This document shows, piece after piece, positions 36,684-45,263 of a DNA stretch of 64,000 nucleotides. Below the pieces are notes generated by a model. The model did not search any database. It was given only the letters and a program-made list of their open reading frames with translations, and was not told the DNA's origin. The DNA lies in the NCBI GenBank assembly GCA_039820545.1, contig JBCBPW010000034.1, positions 3,209 to 67,208 on the forward strand. The letters are read 5' to 3'. The DNA is from JALEFZ01 sp039820545 (GTDB taxonomy: Bacteria > Bacteroidota > Bacteroidia > J057). Every line of letters starts with the position of its first letter. The stretch's first letter is position 1. The translations under genes were made by a program, and so were the position numbers.

Positions 36684-37313
36684 TTAATATGTCCAAGCAT
36701 AATACAGCAACTTCAAGTATTCATTGTTCACAAAAATAAGCCCCTCCTCGCTTGTCCACCACGCTTTGAGGGAATAATTCTTGGGGGGAGCAGCATGTAC
36801 GAGGACTGTGATTCCATTTTTTGCAAATTTCTCTTTAAACACTCGGGTAATTCTTCGTGTATGAAAAGCGGAAGATATGATCATGATTTTCTTATAACCT
36901 GAAGCCAAAGAATAGCCCAGAATCTCTTCAGATTCTTCAAATGTACTGGTGCCTTTGTCGAGTGTCAGCACAGCAGCAGAGTCTGCTCCCATTTCCCATA
37001 AAACCTTTTGGGCAAGGTCTGCATCCTTATATCCCAATCCCAGAACCTCTATATCTGGATCTACCTGCCCACCTGTGCAAATCAATAAGGAGGCAAATCC
37101 TTGATCATATACTTTTTTGGCTTCGGGAAGTCGTTCGGCAGGTTGGCCCGATAAGATAAATGCGGCATCTACTTTTTGGTCGGGACTGACCTTGACTAAG
37201 TAATCCCCTGTGAAGGTGAGAATAGGGGTTTTAAAAATCAGAAAAATCAGTCCCAAAGCCGCAAAAACAGCAATAAACAGGAGCACGTTTTTGAGAAATT
37301 TCAGAAAAATCAT
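36684..37313 (-). CDS. YdcF/SanA-like DUF218 membrane-anchored protein
   Basis: About 209 residues from the ATG at 37313 (MIFLKFLKN); an in-frame ATG at 37358 adds 15 residues. One N-terminal membrane helix (about 7-28) anchors a DUF218 domain: DAAFILSGQPAERLPEAKKVY, LLICTGG, LDKGTSTFEESEEIL, IMIISSAFHTRR. Family members are envelope proteins implicated in cell-wall integrity and vancomycin resistance, and some bind S-adenosylmethionine. It lies downstream of the M20 dipeptidase gene, separated by a terminator. Confidence 0.85.
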   Translation of the reverse strand: MIFLKFLKNVLLFIAVFAALGLIFLIFKTPILTFTGDYLVKVSPDQKVDAAFILSGQPAERLPEAKKVYDQGFASLLICTGGQVDPDIEVLGLGYKDADLAQKVLWEMGADSAAVLTLDKGTSTFEESEEILGYSLASGYKKIMIISSAFHTRRITRVFKEKFAKNGITVLVHAAPPKNYSLKAWWTSEEGLIFVNNEYLKLLYYAWTY

Positions 37314-37344
37314 GAGTGGGAACTTGTATAATTGGTGGGTGATG

Positions 37345-37374
37345 AAAAAAAGAGGCAAGAGGAAGCGCTGCCTC
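37345..37374 (-). terminator. Intrinsic terminator after the M20 dipeptidase gene
   Basis: On the - strand GAGGCA / TGCCTC (6-bp stem, 11-base loop) is followed by seven T residues, 21 bases after the dipeptidase stop codon. Confidence 0.65.
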
Positions 37375-37394
37375 CATCTTACCTCCTACAAAAA

Positions 37395-38768
37395 TTATGC
37401 TTTGCTTTCTTTGGCAAAGTATTCGTGAAATAGGGGAATCGTTTCGATTCCTTTCAAATAATTGAACACACCATAGTGTTCGTTAGGGCTGTGAATGGCA
37501 TCTGAGTTGAGGCCAAATCCCATCAAGACTGTATCGAGCTTTAAGATCTCTTGGAAAAGGGCAACAATCGGGATAGATCCGCCTTCGCGTGTGGGGATGG
37601 GTTTTTTTCCAAAGGTAGCCTCCATTGCTTTAGAGGCCGCCTGATAGCCCGCAGTCTCAGTAGATACAACGGCTGGCTCTCCTCCATGATGGGCTGTCAC
37701 CTTAACCTTGACGGTAGAAGGCGCGAGTTTTTCGAAGTGCTGCTTGAACAATTCGCTGATCTCATCGGACTCCTGGTTCGGTACCAAGCGCATAGAGATC
37801 TTCGCATTTGCCTTGGATGGGAGCACAGTTTTGGCGCCTTCTCCTGTGTAGCCTCCCCAGATTCCATTTACATCTAACGTAGGGCGAATCGTGGCGCGCT
37901 CTATCGGGCTATAACCTTGCTCGCCACGAAGATCATCCACGTCGAGGCTTGCTTTATATGCCGTCTCATCAAATGGACGCTTACCGAGATCATCTCGCTG
38001 GGCTGCGGTTAGCTCTTCTACCTTTTCATAAAAGCCTTCTACTGTGATACGGCCTTCTTCGTCTTTGAGAGAAGCGATCATTTCACACAGGATGTTGATA
38101 GGATTGTCTATGGATCCTCCGTATACGCCTGAATGAAGGTCTCTATTGGGACCGACGACTTCTACTTCCATGTAGGATAGGCCACGGAGCCCTACTGTGA
38201 TAGAAGGGACATCATTGGCGATCATGGACGTGTCAGAAACGAGAATGATGTCAGCTTCCAGCATGTCTTTGTGTTCACGGACAAATCCTTCCAGATTGTC
38301 GCTACCTACTTCTTCTTCTCCTTCGATGAGGTACTTAACATTGCAGGGAAGGGGACCCTTTTCATTAAGGGTTTCTAGGCCCTTGATATGCATATACATC
38401 TGTCCCTTGTCATCACAGGCACCACGGGCATAGATTTTGCCATCTTTAATGACAGGCTCAAATGGGGGACTCGTCCAGAGGTCCAAAGGATCTGGTGGCT
38501 GCACGTCATAGTGGCCATAGGTGAGAATAGTGGGTAGGGAAGGGTCTACGATCTTTTCAGCGTATACAATGGGATGTCCTGGTGTCGGATATTTTTTTAC
38601 AGTATCAAGCCCTAGGTCGTGAAATTTCTGTATCAGCCAATCAGCAGCCTTATTGACGTCTTCCGCGTAGGCAGAGTCGGCACTGATACTGGGAATTTTG
38701 AGGAAATCCACGAGTTCATCTACAAATCGATCTTTATGTTGCTCGATATAGGTGCGTATTTGTTCCAT
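37395..38768 (-). CDS. M20-family metallo-dipeptidase
   Basis: 457 residues, typical of the M20 dipeptidases related to carnosinase and DUG1. Di-zinc ligands: the His and Asp in LTYGHYDVQP, Asp in RGACDDKGQ, the catalytic Glu pair in EGEEEVGSDN, an Asp in VSDTSM and a C-terminal His in SDAIHSPNEH. The dimerisation lid lies at about 190-330. It should hydrolyse dipeptides in the cytoplasm; there is no signal peptide. The likely promoter is 30 to 62 bases upstream. Confidence 0.93.
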   Translation of the reverse strand: MEQIRTYIEQHKDRFVDELVDFLKIPSISADSAYAEDVNKAADWLIQKFHDLGLDTVKKYPTPGHPIVYAEKIVDPSLPTILTYGHYDVQPPDPLDLWTSPPFEPVIKDGKIYARGACDDKGQMYMHIKGLETLNEKGPLPCNVKYLIEGEEEVGSDNLEGFVREHKDMLEADIILVSDTSMIANDVPSITVGLRGLSYMEVEVVGPNRDLHSGVYGGSIDNPINILCEMIASLKDEEGRITVEGFYEKVEELTAAQRDDLGKRPFDETAYKASLDVDDLRGEQGYSPIERATIRPTLDVNGIWGGYTGEGAKTVLPSKANAKISMRLVPNQESDEISELFKQHFEKLAPSTVKVKVTAHHGGEPAVVSTETAGYQAASKAMEATFGKKPIPTREGGSIPIVALFQEILKLDTVLMGFGLNSDAIHSPNEHYGVFNYLKGIETIPLFHEYFAKESKA

Positions 38769-38797
38769 GTATGAATACTTGTAGTTACTATATGAGT

Positions 38798-38830
38798 CAA
38801 AAGTATGAATTAATCCTTAAATAATGACAA
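38798..38830 (-). promoter_or_regulatory. Probable promoter of the M20 dipeptidase gene
   Basis: On the - strand TTG (38830-38828), 22 bases, then TACTTTTG (38805-38798), a perfect TAnnTTTG -7 element placed 29 bases before the ATG. The spacing is slightly longer than the usual 19 to 21. Confidence 0.45.
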
Positions 38831-39013
38831 GATGAAAAGACCAGTTGAAGATGCTTTTTTGACCATTAATATGCAAAATCTTTCATACCAACAAATTGGG
38901 ATGAAACCTTGTTAGAATAGTTCGTATATAGAATTGGATATATTCTATATATGTCCATCTTTTGTTTCGAAAGGCGATCTTTTTTCTTCACAAATCACAA
39001 AACCTATCCAACT

Positions 39014-39247
39014 ATGTTGCAAGCGCTCCCACTTTCATGGGATATGCTCCTCGTGAGTACTGTCCGTATGTATGAGTACATCTATTTTTTCATCTTCATC
39101 GCATGTGCTGTAGCCGTATACTACGTGCTGGTTCAAAGAGTAGGGGATATGCTCCCACGAAAAACGATTGATCAGGTATTTTTTGTTATGCTAGGGACAG
39201 CGAGTTTCATTTGGGTATTATCGAAGCTGGCACCAACTTTAGCTTAA
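39014..39247 (+). CDS. Small membrane protein of unknown function
   Basis: 77 residues from the ATG at 39014 (MLQALPL); an in-frame ATG at 38951 is possible but adds an unlikely Phe/Arg stretch. Two transmembrane helices (about residues 21-41 and 54-73) are joined by a short basic loop (RVGDMLPRKT). I do not recognise a family. It stands alone between a divergent dipeptidase gene and a 438-base gap. Confidence 0.55.
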   Translation: MLQALPLSWDMLLVSTVRMYEYIYFFIFIACAVAVYYVLVQRVGDMLPRKTIDQVFFVMLGTASFIWVLSKLAPTLA

Positions 39248-39685
39248 AAGGGGTATAATCATTTACGCTTCTCTCCTTCCTAATTGTATTTCCACTACTA
39301 CTTGATATTTTTTGGGTATTCATACCGATACCTCCTTTCCCTTGCTACATAGCAGGAGGAAATATGTATAGCAGGATCTCAGATGTCTTGGTCTTATGAG
39401 CTAAGGCCAAAATCATGAGTCTCTGACTTTTTACGCTTACAGTTGCTGGCAGTTGTAGAGTGGGCGACTCATGCGCGATAAAACCTAAGTATGTGTGCTT
39501 TTAAAATAATAATTTAAAAGTACCAAGGGTCATATATGCATATTTTTTAAAGAGACATTCTGCGTCCTGATGTATTCAGAATCATCAAGATCAACCCTCT
39601 TTGCGAGGCTAAACACAAAACTATCAGACATTTATAGTAAAATATCTACATATATTGTAATTATTTTTTGTCAAAAATTAGGTGT
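39248..39685. other. Intergenic region, no gene seen
   Basis: 438 bases between the small membrane protein gene and the end of the ABC ATPase gene. The sequence is AT-rich in its second half. I see no reading frame, hairpin terminator or repeat that stands out. Confidence 0.45.
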
Positions 39686-40309
39686 TTAGCTGAGTTTTAG
39701 CACATGGTCAAATGAAAGGTACTCCCGCTCCATATTCGAAGCTAGAACCATGATGCGGTTTTGCGCGTGTTCTTGAATAAGCGAAAGCATGATAGCTGCA
39801 TTTTCGGGGTCCATATTACTTGTGGGCTCATCCAGTAGTAAGATAGGTGTATCTGTCAAAACTGCCATGCCTACTTTGACACGTTGCAGCATACCTGAGG
39901 AGTACAATCTAAGTTGCTTATCCTGATGGGCTTCTAGTCTTAATAAAGTGATTATATCTTTAGGGGAGGGGAGAAGGCACTTTTTTAAAGCGAAATGTAG
40001 ATCGATTTGCTCCTTTAGGGTGAGGTCTTCATATAAATCAATATAGGGTCCTGACCAGCTGATGATTTGGTAAAACTTATCTTTGGGAAATGGCTTTTCG
40101 TCTATTTTGCACGTGACACTCCCCAAAGAGGGAAGCATCTGCCCTGCGATGATACGCATTAAGGTGGACTTGCCAGATCCATTGCGGCCAACGAGTGCTA
40201 CGTGTGGAGCTTCCTGAAAGTCATGTGAGATTCCCTTGAACAACCACCGTTGGTAGAATTTTTTCCCAACGTCTTCAAGGACGAAGTTTATGGATTTTGG
40301 GGCAGGCAC
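39686..40309 (-). CDS. ABC transporter ATPase, CcmA-like, stand-alone
   Basis: About 207 residues if it starts at GTG 40309; the ATG at 40393 would place the start inside the lpxA terminator, so it is rejected, though TTG codons between are possible. Walker A GRNGSGKST, Q-loop replaced by a Ser-Trp-Ser stretch, signature YSSGMLQRVKV (in place of LSGGQ), Walker B ILLLDEPTS, and an Asn (LASNMERE) where the H-loop His is expected. The short length and divergent signature resemble CcmA-like ATPases. No permease gene is adjacent, so its partner and cargo are unknown; its place after the lipid A operon hints at an envelope role. Confidence 0.75.
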   Translation of the reverse strand: MPAPKSINFVLEDVGKKFYQRWLFKGISHDFQEAPHVALVGRNGSGKSTLMRIIAGQMLPSLGSVTCKIDEKPFPKDKFYQIISWSGPYIDLYEDLTLKEQIDLHFALKKCLLPSPKDIITLLRLEAHQDKQLRLYSSGMLQRVKVGMAVLTDTPILLLDEPTSNMDPENAAIMLSLIQEHAQNRIMVLASNMEREYLSFDHVLKLS

Positions 40310-40372
40310 TTTCAAGATTGGGTCAAAAGCCAAAGTGATTTTAATAAAAATTGTAGAAAGCGCAATATTAGC

Positions 40373-40408
40373 AAAAAAAAAGGAGAGCCCCATTCAGATG
40401 GAGCTCTC
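40373..40408 (-). terminator. Intrinsic terminator of the lipid A operon
   Basis: On the - strand GAGAGCTCCAT / ATGGGGCTCTC pair over about 10 bp with one bulge and a 4-base loop, followed by nine T residues. It lies 24 bases after the lpxA stop codon and should end the lpx transcript. Confidence 0.85.
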
Positions 40409-40432
40409 TTCTATGTTATCATCGTGCGGAGA

Positions 40433-41443
40433 TTAGTAACCCTTGATGATGCCACGTGTAGCCTTGCGAATAAATGTCAATACTTCATCTCGTTCTTCGC
40501 AAGCAGGCATCTCTGCCTCTACATAGTCAAGTGCTTGGCCTGTGTTCATCCCTGCTCCAAAGATATGGCGATAGATATCTTGTATACGGTTAATAGTTTC
40601 GTTAGAAAATCCTCTGCGGCGTAGCCCGATGGAGTTAACTCCTCCATACTGAACAGGATCCCTACCTGCTTTTACGTATGGTGGGACATCTTTTCTGACT
40701 ACAGAGGCACCAGAAATCATTACATGCTTACCGATTTTGACGAATTGGTGGATTCCAGACATTCCTCCAATAATGGCATAATCATCTACTTCCACATGTC
40801 CCGCCATGTTGACAGAGTTGACAAGGACGACATGATTGCCGATGATACAGTCATGCGCTACATGTACATAAGCCATGATCAAGCAATTGGAACCGACCAC
40901 CGTTTTTCCATGATACTCTGTCCCTCTGTTAAGGGTAGCAAATTCTCGAATGGTGGTATTCTCCCCAATCTCAAGAAGAGTCCGTTCACCGTTGAACTTC
41001 AGGTCTTGCGGAATGGCTGAGATAACGGCACCTGGGAAGATTTTACAATTGCGGCTGATTCTGGCTCCATCATGAATGGTGCAGTTAGAGCCTATCCAAC
41101 AATTGTCACCGATGACAATCCCCCCGTGGATGTTGGCGCAAGGCTCGATGTGTACCTCATTGCCGATCAGGACACGGCCCATTTGTTCTTCTGGTCCAGA
41201 CTCCCGAAAAAATTCAAGTTGGCCAATATTCGCTGAAAGCGTCGTATTGGGCATGATGTGGCAATTTTCTCCAATGGTTACGCCATCATAGACGACGACA
41301 TTGGGGCCGATGTGGGTACCAGCACCAATCTCTACATCACCATAGATGGTCGCAAAAGGATCAATGATCGCACTTGAATGAACGCGTGCGCCTGGATGAA
41401 TAAATGCTTGAGGCGCGAAATGATTAGGCTGCGTTGAGGTCAT
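40433..41443 (-). CDS. lpxA: UDP-N-acetylglucosamine acyltransferase LpxA, extended form
   Basis: First step of lipid A synthesis: transfer of a hydroxyacyl chain from acyl carrier protein to UDP-GlcNAc. The left-handed beta-helix hexapeptides are plain; the catalytic His lies in AYVHVAHDCIIGN, with IGGMSGIHQFVKIG, DVPPYVKAGRDPVQYGGVN and GLRRRGFS matching LpxA. At 336 residues it is about 70 longer than typical LpxA (about 262). The extra length is additional hexapeptide coils and a charged loop (QLEFFRESGPEEQ) before the IPQDLKFNGE motif. It overlaps the lpxC-fabZ stop by 4 bases (ATGA) and is the last gene of the operon. Confidence 0.93.
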   Translation of the reverse strand: MTSTQPNHFAPQAFIHPGARVHSSAIIDPFATIYGDVEIGAGTHIGPNVVVYDGVTIGENCHIMPNTTLSANIGQLEFFRESGPEEQMGRVLIGNEVHIEPCANIHGGIVIGDNCWIGSNCTIHDGARISRNCKIFPGAVISAIPQDLKFNGERTLLEIGENTTIREFATLNRGTEYHGKTVVGSNCLIMAYVHVAHDCIIGNHVVLVNSVNMAGHVEVDDYAIIGGMSGIHQFVKIGKHVMISGASVVRKDVPPYVKAGRDPVQYGGVNSIGLRRRGFSNETINRIQDIYRHIFGAGMNTGQALDYVEAEMPACEERDEVLTFIRKATRGIIKGY

Positions 41444-42834
41444 AATTTATCTTTTGGTACTACCGATGCCACGAGATCTGCTGAGCATACCAGTTGTCCA
41501 TCGACAAGCGCCCTTCCCTTCATCTTACATATGCTCCGTTTTAAGGCTGTCATTTCCAGTTCGAGTACAAGGGTATCTCCTGGTATAACAGGTTTTTTGA
41601 ACCTTGCGTTGTCTATAGCCACAAAATAAACCCAAACGGATTGAGGATTTTCGATTTTGTTTAACAAAAGAATACCTCCTACCTGTGCCATGGCCTCTAA
41701 TTGTAGGACGCCTGGCATGATGGGGTTCCCTGGAAAATGGCCCTGAAAAAAGGGTTCATTCACCGTAACATTCTTTACGCCTGTAATGGTATGCTCCGAG
41801 AACTCAAGGATCTTATCTACAAGAAGAAAAGGATATCTATGGGGTAGAATGTTTTCGATAGCATTGATATCGAATACGACCCCTTCCTTTGAGTTCTTCT
41901 GGTATTTACGCGCGATCTTCTGCTGTTTGATTTCTTGTTTGATTTTTTTCGCAAGTGCTACATTGGCTTTATGACCAGGTCGTGTTGCGACTACGCTTCC
42001 TTTTATCGGAACCCCCACAAGTGCCAAATCTCCTATAAGATCCAATAGCTTGTGTCTTGCAGGTTCATTCTCATGCCTCAGTCCACCTTCAGCATTCATG
42101 AATCCTTTTTGAAGACTGATTTTTTGCGCACCAAAAATACTTTGTAGCTCGCTGGCTTTTTCCTCTGAGATCGCTTCCTCAACGACTACTACTGCACTCT
42201 CTAGGTTGCCTCCCTGAATCAATCCAGCCTTATGAAGCCCTTCGACCTCATGTAAGAAGCAGAATGTACGGCTCCCTGCTATTTCAGAGGGAAAACTTTC
42301 TAAAGAGGCGAGTTGGGCAAACTGGGGCTTTAGGACTTCTGAGCCAAAATCAATGTTTACCGTGGCTTCAAACCCTTCAGCAGGAAGAACTGTGAGGTTG
42401 ACGCTATTTTTCGTATCCTGATGAAAAATCGGTTTTTCAATGACAAAATATTCGCGGATAGCTTCCTGTTCTTCTCTTCCTACTGAGTTCAATGCATCTA
42501 CAAAATCGCGCGAACTTCCATCCAAAGCGGGTGGCTCAGGTCCATCCAGCACAATCTGGACATTGTCTATTGCCAAACCTGCTAGGGCTGCCAGGACATG
42601 CTCTACTGTATGTACTTTGACACCCTTGATCCCCAAGGTGGTACCTCGTGAGGTATCGACGACGAGGTCTACATCCGCAGGTATTTCTGGCTGCCCTTCT
42701 ACATCTGTTCGTTGAAAAACAAACCCGTGATTTTCGGGTGCTGGCTGAAACGTCAACTGGACAGGTTGTCCTGTATGTAGACCGATCCCGCTTACAGTAA
42801 CAGGAGCTTTAATCGTGTGTTGTTTATCCGTCAT
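41440..42834 (-). CDS. Bifunctional LpxC deacetylase / FabZ dehydratase
   Basis: 464 residues in two enzymes, a fusion usual in Bacteroidota. Residues 1 to about 305 are LpxC, the zinc deacetylase and committed step of lipid A synthesis: zinc ligands are His in VHTVEHVLAALAG and the His and Asp of HKLLDLIGDLALVG. Residues about 320-464 are FabZ, the hydroxyacyl-ACP dehydratase: ILPHRYPFLLVDKI, then catalytic His in GHFPGNPIMPGVLQLEAMAQ with the Glu of LEAMAQ. Both halves use the same hydroxyacyl-ACP pool. It lies 3 bases after lpxD and overlaps lpxA. Confidence 0.97.
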   Translation of the reverse strand: MTDKQHTIKAPVTVSGIGLHTGQPVQLTFQPAPENHGFVFQRTDVEGQPEIPADVDLVVDTSRGTTLGIKGVKVHTVEHVLAALAGLAIDNVQIVLDGPEPPALDGSSRDFVDALNSVGREEQEAIREYFVIEKPIFHQDTKNSVNLTVLPAEGFEATVNIDFGSEVLKPQFAQLASLESFPSEIAGSRTFCFLHEVEGLHKAGLIQGGNLESAVVVVEEAISEEKASELQSIFGAQKISLQKGFMNAEGGLRHENEPARHKLLDLIGDLALVGVPIKGSVVATRPGHKANVALAKKIKQEIKQQKIARKYQKNSKEGVVFDINAIENILPHRYPFLLVDKILEFSEHTITGVKNVTVNEPFFQGHFPGNPIMPGVLQLEAMAQVGGILLLNKIENPQSVWVYFVAIDNARFKKPVIPGDTLVLELEMTALKRSICKMKGRALVDGQLVCSADLVASVVPKDKL

Positions 42835-42837
42835 AAA

Positions 42838-43875
42838 CTAGGACTCTTTTTGAGCGAGTGCCCGCTCCAAACTTTCGATTCGTTTACTCATCTCTTCGAG
42901 CTTTCGGAAGAGTACTTCAGATTTAAGTTGTTGCCGAAAAGGCTGTATAGGCGAGCCTCGAAAAGCTTGCCCTTCTTGTTTAATAGATTTATTCACACCC
43001 GATTGGGCGTCTATTTGTGTTCGATCAGCGATGTCAAGATGCCCCACAATTCCCACTTGTCCTCCTACCATACAGTGAGCGCCCATCCGTGTGCTTCCTG
43101 CGATTCCAGTCTGGGCAGCAATGGCACTATGAGATCCTAACGTGACATTGTGAGCTATCTGGACAAGATTGTCGATCTTGACGCCTTGCTGGATTTGTGT
43201 GCTTCCCATAGTCGCCCTGTCCAACGTAGCATTGGCCCCGACTTCTACCTCATCCGCCAAGACCACATTTCCCGTTTGGGGAATCTTCTTTAGCGTCCCG
43301 TCTTCTTGTGGTGCAAAACCAAAGCCGTCACTTCCTATGACAGCTCCTGCGTGTATGATACACTTTTGTCCAATCTCACAGTAATGATAGATGGTGGCGT
43401 GCGCATGTATCGTTGTTTCTGCTCCTATTTGACATTGTTCACCCAGGAAGACAAAAGGATGGATTTTGGCACCTGCTCCTATTTTTACGCCTGCTCCTAC
43501 AAATACAAAGGGGCCGATGTACACATTTTCTCCAATTTCAGCTGTAGGAGCGACATGTGCACGAGGATCTATCCCCTGGAGGCTGGCTTCTCGTGCCTGA
43601 TCGGCCATCTCCAGCAGTTGTGTGAAAGCGGAGTAAGGATCAGCGACGCGGATAAGTGCAGCAGAAATCGTTTCGCTGGGCTTGAAATCCTCCTGGACAA
43701 TGACAGCAGAAGCCTTCGTTTGATAAATGAAAGGCGTATATTTGGGGTTAGCCAAAAATGTAATGGCGCCAGGTGTACCCTCCTCGATCTTGGCCAATGT
43801 ATGTACTTCGACCATCTCATCCCCTTCAACAGTACCCCCTAGCCATGCGGCAATTTGCCCGATGCGAAACTTCAT
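42838..43875 (-). CDS. lpxD: UDP-3-O-acylglucosamine N-acyltransferase LpxD
   Basis: 345 residues, the usual length. It adds the N-linked hydroxyacyl chain in lipid A synthesis. The N-terminal UDP-binding domain (about 1-100) is followed by a long hexapeptide beta-helix with GSDGFGFAPQEDG, the catalytic His in LVQIAHNVTLGS, GIAGSTRMGAHC and GGQVGIVGHLDIAD, and a C-terminal helix that trimerises (LFRKLEEMSKRIESLERAL). It is followed after 3 bases by lpxC-fabZ and preceded by the dihydroorotase-like gene 26 bases upstream. Confidence 0.97.
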   Translation of the reverse strand: MKFRIGQIAAWLGGTVEGDEMVEVHTLAKIEEGTPGAITFLANPKYTPFIYQTKASAVIVQEDFKPSETISAALIRVADPYSAFTQLLEMADQAREASLQGIDPRAHVAPTAEIGENVYIGPFVFVGAGVKIGAGAKIHPFVFLGEQCQIGAETTIHAHATIYHYCEIGQKCIIHAGAVIGSDGFGFAPQEDGTLKKIPQTGNVVLADEVEVGANATLDRATMGSTQIQQGVKIDNLVQIAHNVTLGSHSAIAAQTGIAGSTRMGAHCMVGGQVGIVGHLDIADRTQIDAQSGVNKSIKQEGQAFRGSPIQPFRQQLKSEVLFRKLEEMSKRIESLERALAQKES

Positions 43876-43901
43876 TTCGATATTATGAAATTAATTCGGG
43901 T

Positions 43902-45233
43902 TTAAAGGTAGGTATCTTTTCCTTTCATTGCCAATGTATCCGCAGAATGCCATCTTCCCTTAGCAAAAATCCCTAAAGCTTTCCCCTTGAGTTTCTTTCC
44001 TAATAGGGGAGAGTTTACAGCAGGTGAAAAGAGATGTGCTTTGGTGAAAGTCCATTGAATATCAGGGCTAAAGAGTGTGATTTCGGCTTCTGTGCCTACA
44101 TCGATTGTCGCAGGTGGAAGCTTGAGTATCGCTCTAGGATTGAGACTGGATAATTCTACCCAACGCGAGAGGTCAATGATACTTTTTTCGATCAGCGATT
44201 GATAACTCAGAGCAAAGTAGGTCTGTAAGCCCAGCATACCAGGGGCTGCGACGACAAAATCTAAGTCTTTACTTTCTACCTCCTGTGCGCGATGCCCTGT
44301 CGTCAGAGCTTGAATGGTTCCATCCTGTAGGAACTGGTGAAGTTGCGCTACCTGCCTGAGGTGACGTAGCGGAGGAGATAACTTGTAAGCAGGATCAAAT
44401 TCGCTTAGCACACGATCATCAAACGCCACATATGCCAAGGGAATACCTCCACTCAACTGGGGAAGGTCTTCTTGTGCTTTACGCAAGAGCTCCCATGCAC
44501 GAGGAGAAGTAAGTGGCTGTATATGAACCCGACCTGGCTCATAGCGCATGGTTTCTAAATCTGCTGCCAGCGCACTTGACTCCGCAGCTTCGGGTACGCC
44601 CCCCATCCCTAGATGTAAAGCGGCTTCGCTCTCTGCCATTTGCCCTGCATGTGCAAGGGCTTCGTTGAAAGGATATTTAAGGGTTAGTCCATCGAAGATC
44701 TTGGTATACTGTAAGGCACGAAGCCAGAGTCCTTGGTGGTCTAGGGGTTCATCTCCATTGGTAAAAGCCAATGCGCCTCTTCGATGCATCTCGTAGAGTT
44801 CGGCTAAACTTTTCTCACCTGCTGTGATCTTACCTGTAAAATGAATCTGTACAGGAAGGGATGCAGCGCGATGGACTAGATGACTTAGGATACTCGCCTT
44901 ATCCAAGACAGGATCCGTATTGGGATAAGCTAAAACACGCGTAAATCCACCAAACAAGGCGGCTTGTGCCATTTCTTCCAGCCGCTCCCTATGCTCAAAT
45001 CCAGGATCACAAAGATGCGCTTCCATATCCACCCATCCTGGAGATGCGTAAACCTTGATCCCTTCCATCTTGAGGATATCCCCTTCGGTAGTCAACTCAT
45101 GGGCTCTACCCATCTCCACGATTTTCCCTTGTGAGATCCTAATATCAACCAACTGGTCGTGGAAGGAACTTTGGGGATCTATGATATGAACAGATTGAAT
45201 GAGCAATTCTTCCATTTGGCCAATAGGTTTCAT
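43902..45233 (-). CDS. Dihydroorotase-like protein lacking key catalytic residues
   Basis: 443-residue amidohydrolase-fold protein of the dihydroorotase group (GGFTRVLAYPNTDPVLD, APGMLGLQTYF, and a C-terminal beta domain with TEAEITLF). The metal motif D-x-H-x-H reads DMEAHL, so the first His is Glu and the following Arg is Cys. The catalytic Asp-His-Ala-Pro-His motif reads TTGHRAQEV, so the Asp is Gly. It therefore probably cannot act as dihydroorotase; inactive homologs (PyrC', PyrX) serve as structural partners of aspartate transcarbamoylase. An in-frame start at 45215 (MEELLIQ) is possible. It sits directly before lpxD on the same strand, 30 bases after the BatA-like gene. Confidence 0.85.
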   Translation of the reverse strand: MKPIGQMEELLIQSVHIIDPQSSFHDQLVDIRISQGKIVEMGRAHELTTEGDILKMEGIKVYASPGWVDMEAHLCDPGFEHRERLEEMAQAALFGGFTRVLAYPNTDPVLDKASILSHLVHRAASLPVQIHFTGKITAGEKSLAELYEMHRRGALAFTNGDEPLDHQGLWLRALQYTKIFDGLTLKYPFNEALAHAGQMAESEAALHLGMGGVPEAAESSALAADLETMRYEPGRVHIQPLTSPRAWELLRKAQEDLPQLSGGIPLAYVAFDDRVLSEFDPAYKLSPPLRHLRQVAQLHQFLQDGTIQALTTGHRAQEVESKDLDFVVAAPGMLGLQTYFALSYQSLIEKSIIDLSRWVELSSLNPRAILKLPPATIDVGTEAEITLFSPDIQWTFTKAHLFSPAVNSPLLGKKLKGKALGIFAKGRWHSADTLAMKGKDTYL

Positions 45234-45263
45234 GAGTGAGGAAATCTATCCGATCTTGGGTTG

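Noticed and set aside
40310..40393. Start of the stand-alone ABC ATPase at ATG 40393
   Set aside because: That ATG lies within the stem of the lpxA terminator and adds residues unlike the family; GTG 40309 is preferred.
41440..42834. LpxC-FabZ gene fusion as a novelty
   Set aside because: This fusion is well known in Bacteroidota and is annotated as such.
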